A stretch of DNA of 5,958 nucleotides. It comes from Christensenella sp. UBA5394. GTDB taxonomy: Bacteria > Bacillota > Clostridia > Christensenellales > CAG-138. Below are positions 4,751-5,958 of the stretch, piece by piece (position 1 is the stretch's first letter; each line of letters begins with the position of its first letter). The stretch lies in contig DHOI01000022.1 in NCBI GenBank assembly GCA_002409725.1, positions 11,433 to 17,390 of the forward strand, given 5' to 3'. The translations under genes were made by a program, and so were the position numbers. Under the pieces are notes generated by a model. That model had not been told where the DNA came from. It did not search any database and saw nothing but the letters and a program-made list of their open reading frames with translations.

Positions 4751-5422
4751 ATGACAGAGCGTCATGTTCCCAAGGTCACAGGCGACCTTCGCTCCCACAT
4801 CCTTACCATGCCGGGGGAGATCTTTCAGGCAAGCGGTATGGTCGTATTGGGTCAGCGCATCAAATCCGTGATATTTTCTACAGATATCGCCATCATCCGC
4901 AATTGCAATGCGGACGCGGTGCTGGCGGTCTATCCCTTCACGCCCCAGCAGGCCATCTCCCACCCCATCATTTCCGCCAGCTACATGCCGGTGTTTTGCG
5001 GCGTAGGCGGCGGCACCACCACGGGCAAGCGCACCGTAACATTGGCCGAGGATGCGGAGGCCCAGGGCGCGATCGGCGTGGTGGTCAACGCCCCCCTGCC
5101 CAACGATACCGTGCGCATGATCGCGGATGTGGTGGATATCCCCATCGTGGCTACCGTGCTCAATGAGCAAACGGATATCGACGCGCGCTTGCAGGCAGGC
5201 GTTTCCATTCTCAACATTTCGGCTGCAGACCGCACGCCCGAGGTGGTGAGGCATATCCGCAGCCGCTTCCCCACCGTGCCCATCATCGCCACCGGCGGCC
5301 CCACCAGCGAAAGTATCCTGCGCACCATCGAGGCCGGGGCCAACACCATCAGCTATACGCCCCCCAGCACGAAGATCCTCTTTTCCACCATGATGGATAA
5401 GTACCGCAAAGCGGGCTATTGA
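4751..5422 (+). CDS. Conserved TIM-barrel-like protein of unproven function
   Basis: A 223-residue soluble protein with no signal peptide or membrane helix. Its alternation of hydrophobic strands and helices fits a (beta/alpha)8 barrel: strands are visible at VIFSTDIAIIR, ADAVLAVYP, PVFCGVG, AIGVVVNAP, IPIVATVL (130-137), ILNISA (153-158), PIIATGG (177-183) and TISYTPPS (199-206). The GVGGGTTTG loop (84-92) and the late ATGGPT followed by EAGAN resemble phosphate-binding loops of the ribulose-phosphate-binding barrel group (NanE, ThiG, HisA/TrpF relatives). From memory, close homologues are common in Clostridia and carry only a vague 'hydrolase' label; I could not check this and see no catalytic signature that proves hydrolysis. 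The gene has its own promoter, perfect ribosome site and terminator, so it seems monocistronic. It is divergent from the two-component operon, which may or may not control it. Confidence 0.82.
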   Translation: MTERHVPKVTGDLRSHILTMPGEIFQASGMVVLGQRIKSVIFSTDIAIIRNCNADAVLAVYPFTPQQAISHPIISASYMPVFCGVGGGTTTGKRTVTLAEDAEAQGAIGVVVNAPLPNDTVRMIADVVDIPIVATVLNEQTDIDARLQAGVSILNISAADRTPEVVRHIRSRFPTVPIIATGGPTSESILRTIEAGANTISYTPPSTKILFSTMMDKYRKAGY

Positions 5423-5448
5423 GCATGACGACACACATTCATAACCCA

Positions 5449-5472
5449 GGGGCCCTCGCCGGCCCCCGTTTT
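5449..5472 (+). terminator. Rho-independent terminator after the barrel-protein gene
   Basis: GGGGCC (5449-5454) pairs with GGCCCC (5461-5466) across a CTCGCC loop, and TTTT (5469-5472) follows two bases later. It lies 27 bases after the TGA at 5420-5422 and before the -10 element of the next gene, so that gene is transcribed separately. Confidence 0.8.
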
Positions 5473-5521
5473 ATATTGCGCGGAGAGAGCAAAAGATCTG
5501 GCTTTTTGGCCTAACTTATCG

Positions 5522-5527
5522 TATAAT
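5522..5527 (+). promoter_or_regulatory. Probable -10 element for the superoxide reductase gene
   Basis: TATAAT is perfect and lies 32 bases before the GTG start, with transcription expected near 5534. The sequence at the -35 distance (TGGCTT, 5499-5504, 17-base spacer) is poor, which suggests dependence on an activator or a weaker promoter. TTAT (5516-5519) and ATAA (5523-5526) form a small inverted pair over the element. Confidence 0.55.
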
Positions 5528-5558
5528 TTAGAAAAATCACGAAGGGGGATTCCGATCT

Positions 5559-5927
5559 GTGAAGTTTTATGTTTGCGCCCATTGCGGCAACATCATCGCC
5601 TATGCGGAAGATAAGGGCGTGCCTGTATCCTGCTGCGGGGAAACCATGCAGGAACTCGTGCCCAACACCAAAGAAGCCTCCGTTGAAAAGCACCTGCCCG
5701 TGATCGAGCAGGCAGGCACTGTGGTCACGGTGAAGATCGGCAGCGCGCCCCATCCGATGCTACCCGAGCACTATATCGGCTGGGTGGCCCTGGAGACCAA
5801 GCAGGGCAACCAGCGTAAGCCTCTGCCCCTTGATGGCGCGCCCCAGATTAAGTTTGCCCTCACAGAGGGCGACGAAATCGTCGCAGCCTATGCCTGGTGC
5901 AACCTGCACGGGCTTTGGAAGGCATAA
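5559..5927 (+). CDS. dfx: Desulfoferrodoxin, two-iron superoxide reductase
   Basis: A 122-residue cytoplasmic protein, close to the family's usual length of about 125. The enzyme reduces superoxide to hydrogen peroxide without making oxygen, a defence typical of anaerobes. The N-terminal desulforedoxin domain has all four iron cysteines: Cys6, Cys9, Cys25 and Cys26 (CAHC and CCG). The catalytic domain has EKHLP (43-47) with Glu43, Lys44 and ligand His45, then His65 in APHPM, His71 in EHY, and the late CNLHG with Cys114 and His117, so the His4-Cys iron site is complete. The start is GTG 5559, preceded by AAGGGGGAT about 10 bases upstream; the next methionine would delete center I ligands. Electrons normally come from rubredoxin, which is not visible here. 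A ribosome site follows at 5944, so an operon partner may lie just outside the window. Whether center I binds iron in vivo is not shown but the ligands are intact. Confidence 0.96.
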   Translation: MKFYVCAHCGNIIAYAEDKGVPVSCCGETMQELVPNTKEASVEKHLPVIEQAGTVVTVKIGSAPHPMLPEHYIGWVALETKQGNQRKPLPLDGAPQIKFALTEGDEIVAAYAWCNLHGLWKA

Positions 5928-5943
5928 TAAGGGCTTATGATAC

Positions 5944-5950
5944 GGGAGGA
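5944..5950 (+). promoter_or_regulatory. Ribosome binding site for a gene beyond the window
   Basis: GGGAGGA lies 16 bases after the superoxide reductase stop with no terminator between. The start codon would be at or just after the window end, so the next gene is probably co-transcribed with dfx. Its identity cannot be seen. Confidence 0.6.
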
Positions 5951-5958
5951 AACGCCAG

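Noticed and set aside
4648..5166. 172-residue plus-strand ORF overlapping the barrel gene in another frame
   Set aside because: It begins inside the promoter, and its Arg/His/Gly-rich end reads as an out-of-frame shadow of the barrel gene.
4745..5434. 229-residue minus-strand ORF opposite the barrel gene
   Set aside because: The plus-strand frame has promoter, AGGAGG and conserved strands; the antisense protein is His/Gly/Asp-rich and shows no fold pattern.
5512..5530. PerR-type operator over the superoxide reductase promoter
   Set aside because: Only a 4-base TTAT/ATAA pair is present; it does not match a full TTATAAT-N-ATTATAA box.

Overview
The window looks like a piece of chromosome from an anaerobic member of the Bacillota, most probably a clostridial lineage. 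The reasons are a two-iron superoxide reductase (desulfoferrodoxin), a VanZ-type membrane protein behind an OmpR/histidine-kinase pair, strong AGGAGG-like ribosome binding sites, GTG starts and sigma-A-like promoters, all with GC-rich coding DNA. The genus cannot be named from sequence alone. There is no sign of an insertion sequence, phage, CRISPR array, tRNA or rRNA.

Layout. (1) 2-349, plus: the C-terminal end of a LysR-type regulator, closed by a clear hairpin terminator. (2) 350-1497, plus: a near-consensus promoter overlapped by a perfect inverted repeat, then a complete carbamate kinase gene (arcC) starting at GTG 559, with a weak hairpin behind it. (3) 1578-4417, minus: a three-gene operon read right to left, OmpR-type response regulator (3719-4417), six-pass sensor kinase (2121-3722, 4-base ATGA overlap) and a VanZ-family membrane protein (1578-2087). 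(4) 4418-4750: a 333-base divergent spacer full of inverted repeats, holding a good plus-strand promoter at 4648-4676. (5) 4751-5422, plus: a conserved TIM-barrel-like protein of unproven function, with its own promoter and terminator. (6) 5559-5927, plus: a superoxide reductase with every metal ligand present, followed by a ribosome binding site for a gene just beyond the window.

How the parts relate. The kinase, regulator and VanZ protein form a likely cell-envelope sensing and response unit. The kinase carries an unusually tryptophan-rich, purely cationic stretch between membrane segments. The spacer before the regulator has spaced TTAAG repeats inside a palindrome, which would suit autoregulation. 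Carbamate kinase, the barrel protein and superoxide reductase appear to be separately transcribed and need not share a function. The most useful leads are the kinase segment, the structured spacer, the inverted repeat over the arcC promoter and the uncharacterised barrel protein. I found no clear case for a wholly new system.
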